64,000 nt of DNA, taken from NCBI GenBank assembly GCA_045653425.1, contig JAZOLU010000029.1:1-64000 (forward strand), in the 5' to 3' direction. The DNA comes from RGIG3009 sp045653425. GTDB taxonomy: Bacteria; Bacillota; Clostridia; Oscillospirales; Acutalibacteraceae. The notes beneath the pieces were generated by a model. The model was not told the origin of the DNA. It was given only the letters and a program-made list of their open reading frames with translations, and ran no database searches. Below are positions 8,491-14,989 of the stretch, piece by piece. Made by a program: the position numbers and the translations under genes. Each line of letters begins with the position of its first letter. The stretch's first letter is position 1.

Positions 8491-8519
8491 TTGACATTCC
8501 CGCTTAAAAATGATAGAAT
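8491..8519 (+). promoter_or_regulatory. Promoter of the tRNA-Ser pair
   Basis: TTGACA, 17-nt spacer, TAGAAT, ending 17 nt before the first tRNA. Confidence 0.8.
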
Positions 8520-8536
8520 CAATATCGTCGCGATAC

Positions 8537-8623
8537 GGAGAGGTGTCCGAGCGGTTTATGGAGCTGGTCTTGAAAACCAGTGACTCGAAAGAGCCAAGGG
8601 TTCGAATCCCTTCCTCTCCGCCA
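8537..8623 (+). tRNA. tRNA-Ser (anticodon UGA)
   Basis: 87 nt with encoded CCA. The acceptor stem GGAGAGG pairs with CCTCTCC, the anticodon loop reads CTTGAAA with anticodon TGA, there is a long variable arm as in serine tRNAs, and the T-loop is GGTTCGAATCC. Confidence 0.95.
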
Positions 8624-8681
8624 CACCTTTCGGTGAAATTGAATGCACAAGTCGTTTGCTCACCGCATCCGACTTGCACAC

Positions 8682-8772
8682 GGAGAAGTACTCAAGTTGG
8701 TGACGAGGCGCCCCTGCTAAGGGCGTAGGTCGGGTAACCGGCGCGAGGGTTCGAGTCCCTCCTTCTCCGCCA
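8682..8772 (+). tRNA. tRNA-Ser (anticodon GCU)
   Basis: 91 nt with encoded CCA. The acceptor stem GGAGAAG pairs with CTTCTCC, the anticodon loop CTGCTAA gives GCT, and the variable arm is long (GTCGGGTAACCGGC). It follows the first tRNA-Ser by 58 nt and shares its promoter and terminator. Confidence 0.95.
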
Positions 8773-8775
8773 ACA

Positions 8776-8813
8776 GAGAGAACCCTGCAATCGCTGGGTT
8801 CTCTCCGTTATTT
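8776..8813 (+). terminator. Terminator of the tRNA-Ser pair
   Basis: A 10-bp stem GAGAGAACCC/GGGTTCTCTC begins 3 nt after the CCA end of the second tRNA and is followed by CGTTATTTT. Confidence 0.75.
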
Positions 8814-8857
8814 TGGAAACAGGGGGGATTCGAACGGGCGAGGGATTTCCCCATCAA

Positions 8858-8884
8858 AAAAGCACCTGCCTCGGCAAGTGCTTT
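8858..8884 (-). terminator. Terminator of the acyltransferase gene
   Basis: AAAGCAC...TGCC pairs with GGCA...GTGCTTT with one mismatch. On the minus strand it is followed by six T, fitting the end of the gene at 8892. Confidence 0.75.
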
Positions 8885-8891
8885 CTTTTCT

Positions 8892-9686
8892 TCAGTTCTG
8901 TCCGATCATGCGAATTCCGTAAGCGTCGCTCAAATCTCCCCCTGCAAGCAGGAACGCCTTGACCTTCCGCTGCATGGAGGTGTTTTCGGGGAGATCGGGA
9001 AGCTGATCCCGCGTAGAGCCAAATCCAAACACGCGACCAATGGTCCCTTCGCTTTGGGTGTAGATGATCTTCTTAATCTTCCACATACGCATAAATTTCA
9101 CCACGTTGGAGTGATCCCCCATGACGTAGGCGAGATTGGGACTGAGAAGCCAAGAACAACAGTCGAAGCATTCTGCCTTCGCCTCGGGAAAATATTTGGG
9201 GAAGAATTCTTCTGCCATGGCGAAGGAATCCAAGCACGCCTGCTCGTCCAGAGGCTCGCCCTGAGGAATGTGGGTTTCCAAAACCCACTCACCCACGTGA
9301 GCGCGATCGGTTTTCACGGCGCGGAACTGCAATCGTCCCAAACGGAACAGGTCTCCCTGGGCGTGCAACGCCATCCATCCGAACTCCAACAACCCGGGAG
9401 TCCCGAAGCGGTCATAATGGTTCTGAACCCAAATATTGGCGTCCTTCAAGGTGGTGACGGTAATTTCCCGAGGAATCCCCCGCGCCCCGTTCACCTCCAA
9501 GGTATGGTCTGCCAAATATCCAAGGACAAAGAGAGGCAGCATCCCGTTGCTGGGGCTTTTATATTTCCCCGTGGCAATCATTTCCTCCGCCATTGCTTTG
9601 GCTTGCTGAGAAAGCCCCTCGGGGTCGGTACGCAATAGGTGACGAATTTCTTCGTTTTCGATGATTTCATTGATAAAAAATTCCAT
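8892..9686 (-). CDS. Acyltransferase-domain protein (NAT_N plus GNAT_C type)
   Basis: 264 residues from the ATG at 9686, which has GAGGAGT 8 nt upstream; the reading can be extended 23 residues but without a site. The N-terminal half is helical; the C-terminal half includes GRLQF, HIPQGEPLD, an FFPKYFPEA segment and C-F-D-C-C-SWLLSP, which I associate with the Firmicutes family of putative acyltransferases annotated NAT_N/GNAT_C (PF18082/PF18164). Recognition is from memory of the family pattern; acyl donor and acceptor are unknown. Single gene with its own terminator. Confidence 0.7.
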   Translation of the reverse strand: MEFFINEIIENEEIRHLLRTDPEGLSQQAKAMAEEMIATGKYKSPSNGMLPLFVLGYLADHTLEVNGARGIPREITVTTLKDANIWVQNHYDRFGTPGLLEFGWMALHAQGDLFRLGRLQFRAVKTDRAHVGEWVLETHIPQGEPLDEQACLDSFAMAEEFFPKYFPEAKAECFDCCSWLLSPNLAYVMGDHSNVVKFMRMWKIKKIIYTQSEGTIGRVFGFGSTRDQLPDLPENTSMQRKVKAFLLAGGDLSDAYGIRMIGQN

Positions 9687-9883
9687 AAGTCGATACTCCT
9701 CGAACGCCGTTTTTTTATTATACACTCTCGGAAGAATCTTGTCAAGGATTTTCACAAAAATATCATTTTACAGAAAAGATACAGGTATCACAGGGATTAA
9801 TACGGTGGGGATCGCCCCGATAGATTTTGTGGATTTCCACCCCGTCCAGCTCCAACATATCGAGTCCCACACTCTCCGTCAAG

Positions 9884-9919
9884 AAAAACGACAAATTTCC
9901 ACAGAAACTTGTCGTTTTT
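9884..9919. terminator. Bidirectional hairpin terminator
   Basis: AAAAACGACAA (9884-9894) pairs perfectly with TTGTCGTTTTT (9909-9919) around a 14-nt loop. The stem has A-run and T-run ends, so it can act in both directions. Confidence 0.65.
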
Positions 9920-9925
9920 CAATGA

Positions 9926-10084
9926 TGTCCGCTCCTTGCGGAACGGGTGATATATCTTCGATATGATATCCACCTGCGGTGGACGATATATGTCTTCGAC
10001 ATATAAAGAACCGGATATTATATTATACTTGCGAAGCAAGTACATCATGCTACAGCGCCGTATATCATATTGCGATAGCAATAT
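9926..10084. repeat. Run of small perfect hairpins separated by gatata-like spacers
   Basis: At least six short hairpins stand in a row: CCGC/GCGG (about 9929-9942), ATATC-TTC-GATAT (9952-9964), TCCACC-TGC-GGTGGA (9969-9983), ATATGTC-TTC-GACATAT (9988-10004), TACTTGC-GAA-GCAAGTA (10026-10042) and ATATTGC-GATA-GCAATAT (10067-10084). Stems have 4-7 bp with loops of 3-5 nt, and spacers often read TGATAT or ATATCAT. The arm sequences differ while the design repeats. Similar bead-like repeats occur between genes in other gut Clostridia (memory, not searched). Confidence 0.7.
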
Positions 10085-10147
10085 ATCATTTATACAAGAG
10101 TTCAACCTTATACGGGATAGACATTTATTTCGTGCACCCCTTTCAAG

Positions 10148-10185
10148 ACGAAAATCCTGTCGATTATTGTCGGCAGGATTTTCGT
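10148..10185. repeat. Long hairpin, terminator-like
   Basis: ACGAAAATCCTG (10148-10159) pairs perfectly with CAGGATTTTCGT (10174-10185). It sits 60 nt after the hairpin run and may be one end of the same repeat element or a terminator. Confidence 0.5.
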
Positions 10186-10578
10186 TTCCATTATTTAATA
10201 TTCATCATTTATTTAACAGGATTTTCAATGAATATTGAATGATGAAGTCGCTTCGCTGATGAATAATGAATAATTGATTTTGCCTTATATTCCTGCTATA
10301 ATGTTTAATGAGGCGGTGTTTATAAGGTTGGTTGCAACTTTTTTATTAAACACAAATGCTATTGATGAAGATACATTTAAAATAAATAGAAATCTTTGTG
10401 GTCGTATTAGAAAAATTTTAATTTCGAGTTGTAAGACTTTAAAAGAGCATATGTAAATATAATCTAATCAATAATCAAGAAATTCAAATAAATGTTTTAG
10501 CAAAAATACCATATTCTCGCTCTATGTCCTGTTATTCTAATGATGAATATAATATAATTCCCATAAGGAGATGATGAT

Positions 10579-10923
10579 ATGGACCAAGAAAAAATCGGAA
10601 GATTTATTGCGACTTGCAGAAAAGAATGTAATTTAACCCAAGAACAAGTTGCCGAAAAATTAGGGGTTAGCAATAAAACGGTATCTCGCTGGGAAAACGG
10701 AAACGGGTTTCCAGATGTGTCATTGTTACAACCTTTGTGCGAATTACTTAATATATCTGTTAATGAATTATTATTGGGCGAAAAAATACCAGAAGATAAT
10801 TACCGCAAAAAAGTCGAAGAAAATACCATTCGCATTTTAGAAGAGTGCCGTTTTTCACTTGAAAGCGGTCGGTATTTTGAAAATACCGAGGAAACAATTA
10901 ATTTGAGTTTTTTGGTATTGTAG
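10579..10923 (+). CDS. XRE-family helix-turn-helix regulator, possibly 3'-truncated
   Basis: 114 residues. Residues 6-60 form a classic Cro/C1-type helix-turn-helix (LTQEQVAEKLGVSNKTVSRWE), followed by a FPDVSLLQPLCELL segment and LLGE, as in many Firmicutes regulators that carry a C-terminal membrane part. AAGGAGATGATGAT precedes the ATG. The frame ends at INLSFLVL, where another frame coding a membrane segment begins, so the C-terminus is likely the product of a deletion or frameshift. The DNA is much richer in A and T than neighbouring genes. Confidence 0.75.
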   Translation: MDQEKIGRFIATCRKECNLTQEQVAEKLGVSNKTVSRWENGNGFPDVSLLQPLCELLNISVNELLLGEKIPEDNYRKKVEENTIRILEECRFSLESGRYFENTEETINLSFLVL

Positions 10924-11111
10924 CGATAGTATTTATAATATTAAAATCGACAGGCACAATAACTTGGTCTTGGTTATGGGTTTTATCGCCTTTGTGGATT
11001 GGTTTGATTTTATGTGCTATTATAGTTGCCATTGTACTAATTATTATGAAAAATAAGATTTGGAAAAAGCATAATTTAAAAATACCTAGAATCAAAATTA
11101 AATTTTTCTAA
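10902..11111 (+). pseudogene. 5'-truncated two-helix membrane protein fragment
   Basis: In a different frame from the XRE gene, about 69 codons encode two hydrophobic segments (FFGIVAIVFIILKSTG and WSWLWVLSPLWIGLILCAII) and a basic tail ending KIPRIKIKFF. The LKSTGTITWSWLWVLSPLW pattern resembles small 'transmembrane Fragile-X-F' proteins of phages and Firmicutes. There is no start codon with a ribosome binding site, and the frame is closed by a stop at 10899. It is either the remains of a separate gene fused by deletion or the frameshifted tail of the XRE protein. Confidence 0.6.
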
Positions 11112-11214
11112 ACATTATACTTTAAAACGATACAGGTAAAATATGTAGGAGTTCAAACCCATAACCCAAAAACTCAAAGGTCATCGAATTTGTACACCCT
11201 TTCCAAACACACAA

Positions 11215-11239
11215 AAAAGCCGCTTAAAAAGCGGCTTTT
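11215..11239. terminator. Bidirectional terminator
   Basis: AAAAGCCGCTT/AAGCGGCTTTT, 11-bp stem with loop AAA and flanking A/T runs. It ends the minus-strand NagD-like gene and anything read rightward from 10579. Confidence 0.8.
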
Positions 11240-11260
11240 TCCTTTTCTGTGAATTTCTTA

Positions 11261-12034
11261 TTATTGTACCAAATCACCAACGCCGTTCAAAATGTAGCGC
11301 GGGCGATAGGGGAATCGGTCAATGTCTGCCTTGGTGGTTACGCCGGAAAGCACCAGTACCGTGTCCACGTTGGATTCAATACCGGCAATAATATCGGTAT
11401 CCATTCGGTCGCCGATAAAGGCGATTTCCTCACTGTGGCAGTTGATTTTACGCAGTCCGTGCCGTAACATCAGCGGATTGGGTTTGCCCACAAAATAGGC
11501 TTTTTTATTAGTAGCAATTTCAATGGGCGCAATCAGCGCGCCGGTAGCGGGCATAACGCCGTGTTCGGTAGGGCCGATAATATCCGGATTGGTACCGATG
11601 AGTTTGGCACCGTTATTCACCAATTCAATGGCCTTTTCAATCTTTTCAAAATTGTAGGTACGGGTTTCGCCAACCACCACGTAATCAGGGTTTACATCGT
11701 TCATATAAATCTTTTGGTCATACAACGCTTTGGTGAGTGCCGCTTCGCCAATGACATACGCGGTACAACCCGCCTTTTGCGTGTGCAAAAATTCCGCGGT
11801 TGCCATAGCACTGGTATAAAAATGGTCGGCGGAAACGGTAAGCCCCATTCGCTCCAATTTCATACTTAGTTCGTGTGGTGTTTTTTCGGGGCTGTTGGTT
11901 AAAAACACAAAACGTTTGTTGTTGCGAATCATCCAGTTCACAAAATCGGCAACACCATCCAAAATCCTATTGCCGTGATATATGACACCGTCCATATCAC
12001 AAATAAAGCCGGTTTTACTTAAAATCTCATTCAC
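11261..12034 (-). CDS. HAD-IIA (NagD-like) phosphatase
   Basis: 257 residues from a GTG at 12034 with GGAGGGA upstream. Motif I is CDMDGVIYHG at the N-terminus, motif II is FLTNSPEKTP, and the C-terminal motif is FIGDRMDTDI. The large C2 cap between them contains GE..L and PNPLMLRHGL typical of NagD/AraL-type phosphatases acting on sugar phosphates or nucleotides. The exact substrate is unknown. It has its own promoter (12066-12094) and terminator. Confidence 0.88.
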   Translation of the reverse strand: MNEILSKTGFICDMDGVIYHGNRILDGVADFVNWMIRNNKRFVFLTNSPEKTPHELSMKLERMGLTVSADHFYTSAMATAEFLHTQKAGCTAYVIGEAALTKALYDQKIYMNDVNPDYVVVGETRTYNFEKIEKAIELVNNGAKLIGTNPDIIGPTEHGVMPATGALIAPIEIATNKKAYFVGKPNPLMLRHGLRKINCHSEEIAFIGDRMDTDIIAGIESNVDTVLVLSGVTTKADIDRFPYRPRYILNGVGDLVQ

Positions 12035-12065
12035 GGTGGTTCCCTCCATTTCTAACAGCACTTTT

Positions 12066-12094
12066 ATTGTAAAACAATTTATAAAATAAGTCAA
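12066..12094 (-). promoter_or_regulatory. Promoter of the NagD-like gene
   Basis: Minus strand: TTGACT, 17-nt spacer, TACAAT, about 32 nt upstream of the GTG start. Confidence 0.7.
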
Positions 12095-12160
12095 TAATCG
12101 TTTATGTATACTCAAACAGGGACATACTGTCGTTATCAAACAAAAAAGGGAGTGCAAACA

Positions 12161-12595
12161 ATGGTAGAACAGGATACCATAAAACTGTTACGAGAATGCG
12201 ATGCCGGCGTAAAAATGGGGGTATCATCCATTGACGATGTACGCGATTATGTGAAATCGGATACGTTCAAGCAGCGACTCATATCCTGCAAAAAGGAGCA
12301 CGAACAATTAAACGAGGAAATTCAGGAATTGTTGGCAAAGTACCGCGACGATGGCAAAGACCCTAATCCCATTGCCAAAAGTATGTCGTGGATGAAAACC
12401 AATATGAAGTTGGTGATGGATGAATCCGACAAAACCATTGCCGATTTAATGACGGATGGTTGTAATATGGGCGTAAAATCGCTTAATCGGTACTTGAATC
12501 AATACGAAGCGGCGGACGAGGTTTCCAAGGACATTGCCAAGCGTTTGATAAATTTGGAAGAACAACTGGCCATTGATATCCGCGAGTATCTATAA
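12161..12595 (+). CDS. Small helical protein, ferritin-like/DUF2383-like
   Basis: 144 residues from the ATG at 12161 (AAAGGGAGTG upstream). The sequence is rich in charged residues with heptad-like spacing and no membrane segment; it probably folds as a four-helix bundle. It carries CKKEHEQLNEEI, SMSWMKTNMK and DLMTDGCNMGVKSLNRYL, patterns I associate with cytoplasmic DUF2383/ferritin-like proteins, but no clear di-iron Glu/His set is visible. A strong terminator follows immediately. Confidence 0.6.
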   Translation: MVEQDTIKLLRECDAGVKMGVSSIDDVRDYVKSDTFKQRLISCKKEHEQLNEEIQELLAKYRDDGKDPNPIAKSMSWMKTNMKLVMDESDKTIADLMTDGCNMGVKSLNRYLNQYEAADEVSKDIAKRLINLEEQLAIDIREYL

Positions 12596-12597
12596 TG

Positions 12598-12635
12598 AAC
12601 AACCCCGCCTGCACAACACGGCAGGCGGGGTTGTT
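12598..12635. terminator. Strong hairpin terminator
   Basis: A perfect 15-bp stem (12598-12612 with 12621-12635; AACAACCCCGCC.../...GGCGGGGTTGTT) lies between two convergent genes and serves both. Confidence 0.8.
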
Positions 12636-12646
12636 ATGTTGGTATG

Positions 12647-13084
12647 TTATTCTGCTTCGCCCTCATCGTCCAGAACCGCCACGGCGTTGAGCGTAACAAT
12701 TCGAGCGCCACTATCGTTTGAGCCGGTTTCAAACGTCATTTGACCGCCGCAAATGGAGCAAGCGGCACGCACGGTTTCCTCCGCAGCGCGAATGGGGAGG
12801 GGCAATCCGCGTTGGCTGGCAATGCAGGCACGTTGGTGACCGGATAATACTTCGCCGTGACCACATTCGCACAAAGCCACAGAAACCGGACGCATCTGGT
12901 CTTTTTTGCTACACATTGCCTTGTACATTTTAGGACAGTACAACAAATCGTTTGTGGCAATTTTGCCTGTGGAACAGGTGAAATCATCCACCACGTTTAA
13001 CGAACACTTACCTGTTTTTAAAAAATAGCACGTATTCTTATTTAGATTAATGGTAACGTCTACCGTACCTTTTGGTGCGCTCAT
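12647..13084 (-). CDS. Cys-rich protein of unknown function
   Basis: 145 residues starting MSAPKGTVDV, with GAGGTG upstream of the ATG. It has ten Cys (19, 27, 37, 50, 58, 72, 74, 87, 109, 112). C72-E-C74-G-H and C109-S-I-C112-G-G look like metal-binding knuckles. No signal peptide or membrane segment is seen, so it is probably cytoplasmic. I do not recognise the family. It faces away from spoIVB. Confidence 0.65.
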   Translation of the reverse strand: MSAPKGTVDVTINLNKNTCYFLKTGKCSLNVVDDFTCSTGKIATNDLLYCPKMYKAMCSKKDQMRPVSVALCECGHGEVLSGHQRACIASQRGLPLPIRAAEETVRAACSICGGQMTFETGSNDSGARIVTLNAVAVLDDEGEAE

Positions 13085-13143
13085 TCACATTCACCTCAAG
13101 ACAAATGATAGATACAGTATATCACATTCTTTATCGCTTGCCT

Positions 13144-13218
13144 AGACTTTTTTGAAAAATTTCCTTGCAATAAATTAATAAACGGTGTGGAACAGTAATA
13201 CCGAGACTTTTTTGAAAA
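13144..13218 (+). repeat. 15-bp direct repeat 60 bp apart upstream of spoIVB
   Basis: AGACTTTTTTGAAAA occurs at 13144-13158 and 13204-13218, each preceded by CC(T/G). The second copy ends 12 nt before the spoIVB start codon. It could be a duplicated regulatory site; I see no clear sporulation-sigma promoter here. Confidence 0.5.
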
Positions 13219-13230
13219 CGAGGCATTGGT

Positions 13231-14463
13231 ATGAAACGTTGTATTCGCATTGCGTGTATTCCGCTGGCACTGTTATGCATTGCCATTATGGGTGCCGTTG
13301 GCTATTGGGAATATTGCCTGCCGGACAGTTTTTATGTGGAGCAAGGGCAAACGCTCACCGTTAATAAAACCATTACCGTTTCACCGTCCGAAACGGAGGA
13401 TGCTGCATATCGCGCAGCCGGTGCGCAGGTAGGCGGCTCGTACAACGCCACCTTGCGCTGGTTGGGCGTGTTCCCCATAAAGGAAGTTGGCGTGACGGTG
13501 GTGGACCAATCAGTGGTAGTGCTGGGTGGTATTCCGTTTGGCGTTAAACTGTATACCGACGGTGTTTTGGTGGTATCGCTATCCTCGGTTGATACCGCCG
13601 CCGGTTCCGTGTATCCGGCACGTGCCGCCGGATTAAAAGTGGGAGATTTAATTCTTTCAATTGACGGACAAACGGTATATACTAATGAGGAAGTGGCGGC
13701 ACTGGTGCAGAAATCGGCAGGAAAACCAATGCATTTTCGCATTCGACGCGACGGGATTGAATCCACGTTAACATTCGGCGCGGTGAAATCCCGCGGTGAA
13801 AACCAATATAAGGCAGGGATATGGGTGCGGGACAGTTCTGCCGGTATTGGAACACTGACGTTTTACGACCCCACAACCAATATTTTGGCGGGCTTGGGAC
13901 ACGCAGTATGTGATGTGGATACCGGTGATATCATTCCCATTGCCTCGGGCGAAATTGTACCGGCACGCATTTACGGTGTTACCAAAAGCGAAACCGGCTC
14001 TCCGGGTGAACTGCGCGGCGGGTTTGAAAACGGCAGTTACGGACCACTGATTGTCAACGGCATTTCCGGCGTGTACGCTCTGTGCGGTTCCGGCAGTATG
14101 GTGGGGGATACGCGAGAAATTTTACTAAAACAAGAAATCCAGACCGGGAAAGCGCAAATTTATACCACGGTGGCCGGCACACAACCGGAATGGTACGATA
14201 TTCGCATTACTCAAATCCGTTATCACGATGAAAATGCCACGCGCAATATGGTGATTGAAATTACGGATGAACGCCTGCTCAAAAAGACCGGCGGTATTGT
14301 GCAGGGAATGAGCGGCAGTCCCATTGTGCAAAACGGGAAATTGGTGGGTGCGGTTACTCACGTGTTGATTAACGACCCCACCAAGGGCTACGCCATTTTT
14401 GCGGAAAATATGCTAGAAACGGCACAACAGGTATCTAGTGAACAATTAAAAAACGCATCTTAA
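13231..14463 (+). CDS. spoIVB: Stage IV sporulation protein B (SpoIVB serine peptidase)
   Basis: 410 residues. SpoIVB is made in the forespore and cleaves SpoIVFA to trigger sigma-K activation in the mother cell. An N-terminal membrane segment (residues 6-26) is followed by a PDZ domain (about 105-180; AAGLKVGDLILSIDG) and the S55 peptidase domain with LGHAV (His224), ARIYGVTKSETGSPGELRG and GMSGSP (359-364), whose last Ser is the nucleophile. Neighbour spo0A fits the usual order. The last 51 codons occur a second time at 16538-16690, so the present 3' end may have been brought in by an inserted element. Confidence 0.95.
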   Translation: MKRCIRIACIPLALLCIAIMGAVGYWEYCLPDSFYVEQGQTLTVNKTITVSPSETEDAAYRAAGAQVGGSYNATLRWLGVFPIKEVGVTVVDQSVVVLGGIPFGVKLYTDGVLVVSLSSVDTAAGSVYPARAAGLKVGDLILSIDGQTVYTNEEVAALVQKSAGKPMHFRIRRDGIESTLTFGAVKSRGENQYKAGIWVRDSSAGIGTLTFYDPTTNILAGLGHAVCDVDTGDIIPIASGEIVPARIYGVTKSETGSPGELRGGFENGSYGPLIVNGISGVYALCGSGSMVGDTREILLKQEIQTGKAQIYTTVAGTQPEWYDIRITQIRYHDENATRNMVIEITDERLLKKTGGIVQGMSGSPIVQNGKLVGAVTHVLINDPTKGYAIFAENMLETAQQVSSEQLKNAS

Positions 14464-14466
14464 AAC

Positions 14467-14500
14467 AAAAAACATTCCGATGATTATCGGAATGTTTTTT
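14467..14500 (+). terminator. Terminator of spoIVB
   Basis: A perfect 15-bp stem, AAAAAACATTCCGAT/ATCGGAATGTTTTTT with a 4-nt loop, directly follows the spoIVB stop. Confidence 0.85.
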
Positions 14501-14501
14501 G

Positions 14502-14530
14502 TTGCATTTCGCCAAATAATGTGCTACACT
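14502..14530 (+). promoter_or_regulatory. Promoter of the hairpin RNA unit
   Basis: TTGCAT, 17-nt spacer, TACACT. The expected start is 14536-14537, exactly where the long hairpin begins. Confidence 0.65.
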
Positions 14531-14536
14531 GATATT

Positions 14537-14754
14537 GCCAAACTAACTGAATACGGTGTGAAATTGGGTGTATTTTTCTTTTTATGGAATAATTGCGCTT
14601 GTTTTTTGCAATCTATAATTGTTTGAATTTGATAAAAATGCAAATTCCGGCGATTGTAGGTTGCGTGCGTATGCACCCATTTCACATTCGGTTAGTTTGG
14701 CGACTATCGGAGTTTGCGTTTTTTGTGCGGTTACTTCGGTAGCCGCACTTTTTT
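14537..14754 (+). ncRNA. Candidate structured RNA or attenuator leader
   Basis: The expected transcript starts with GCCAAACTAAC (14537-14547), which pairs perfectly with GTTAGTTTGGC (14691-14701). The stem continues with four pairs, a 5-nt bulge and 13 more pairs (14557-14570 with 14674-14686), about 28 bp in all, closing a 103-nt inner region that holds ATTGC/GCAAT and GAATTT/AAATTC hairpins. It ends in a Rho-independent terminator (10-bp stem 14725-14748, loop TTCG, then six T). Start, fold and end fit an independent small RNA of about 218 nt, or a terminating leader for the small membrane protein 22 nt downstream. No known class recognised. Confidence 0.55.
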
Positions 14755-14775
14755 GATTTTTAAGGGGGTGAAACT

Positions 14776-14961
14776 ATGAAAATTATAGTAAATATTTTAG
14801 TGTTTGCTGTGTTAGGGCTGATACTTTTTACATTTATTGCGGGTGTAGATTGGTCGATTGAAAATGAAATTTATAAAATTGTAGGCATATTAGTAGTCGT
14901 AGCAGCAATTCTAAAAGGAATTATCACTGTTTCAGGTGGAAGTGATTCTGAAAATCAATAA
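14776..14961 (+). CDS. Small two-helix membrane protein
   Basis: 61 residues with AAGGGGGTG upstream of the ATG. Two hydrophobic stretches (residues about 3-22 and 34-52) are joined by DWSIENEIYKI; the tail is short and acidic. No family recognised. The gene lies within the spoIVB insertion, immediately after the terminator of the hairpin RNA, and is followed by a larger membrane protein gene 28 nt on, so the two are probably co-transcribed. Confidence 0.6.
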   Translation: MKIIVNILVFAVLGLILFTFIAGVDWSIENEIYKIVGILVVVAAILKGIITVSGGSDSENQ

Positions 14962-14989
14962 TTTAAAGATGTCAAAGGAGAGTATTTAT

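Larger units (their letters stand above)
9687..10578. other. Long intergenic stretch with hairpins and gene debris
   Basis: No intact gene of clear worth was found. From 9884 it is packed with hairpins (listed separately). A short minus-strand reading frame ends at 9763 (protein end NPCDTCIFSVK) and may be the tail of a lost gene. An AT-rich plus-strand frame at 10274-10456 (60 codons, no good ribosome binding site) and further open codons to about 10570 look like scraps of a decayed gene that I cannot identify. Two copies of AACAGGATTTTC/GCAGGATTTTC-type sequence lie at about 10173 and 10209. Confidence 0.5.

Noticed and set aside
7816..8679. Minus-strand ORF of 287 codons over the HAD phosphatase and tRNA-Ser
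   Set aside because: It runs antisense through a tRNA and a gene with intact catalytic motifs; a shadow frame.
9763..9900. Short minus-strand gene ending NPCDTCIFSVK
   Set aside because: Only about 35 codons, poorly spaced ribosome binding site, next to a hairpin; kept only as possible debris.
9926..10084. CRISPR-like array
   Set aside because: The units are separate palindromes with different arms and no constant repeat or spacer length; no cas gene is in the window.
10274..10456. 60-codon AT-rich ORF
   Set aside because: No ribosome binding site or recognisable domain; likely a scrap of a decayed gene.
14537..14754. Group II intron or retron RNA
   Set aside because: No reverse transcriptase gene is nearby and no domain V or msr/msd features are seen.
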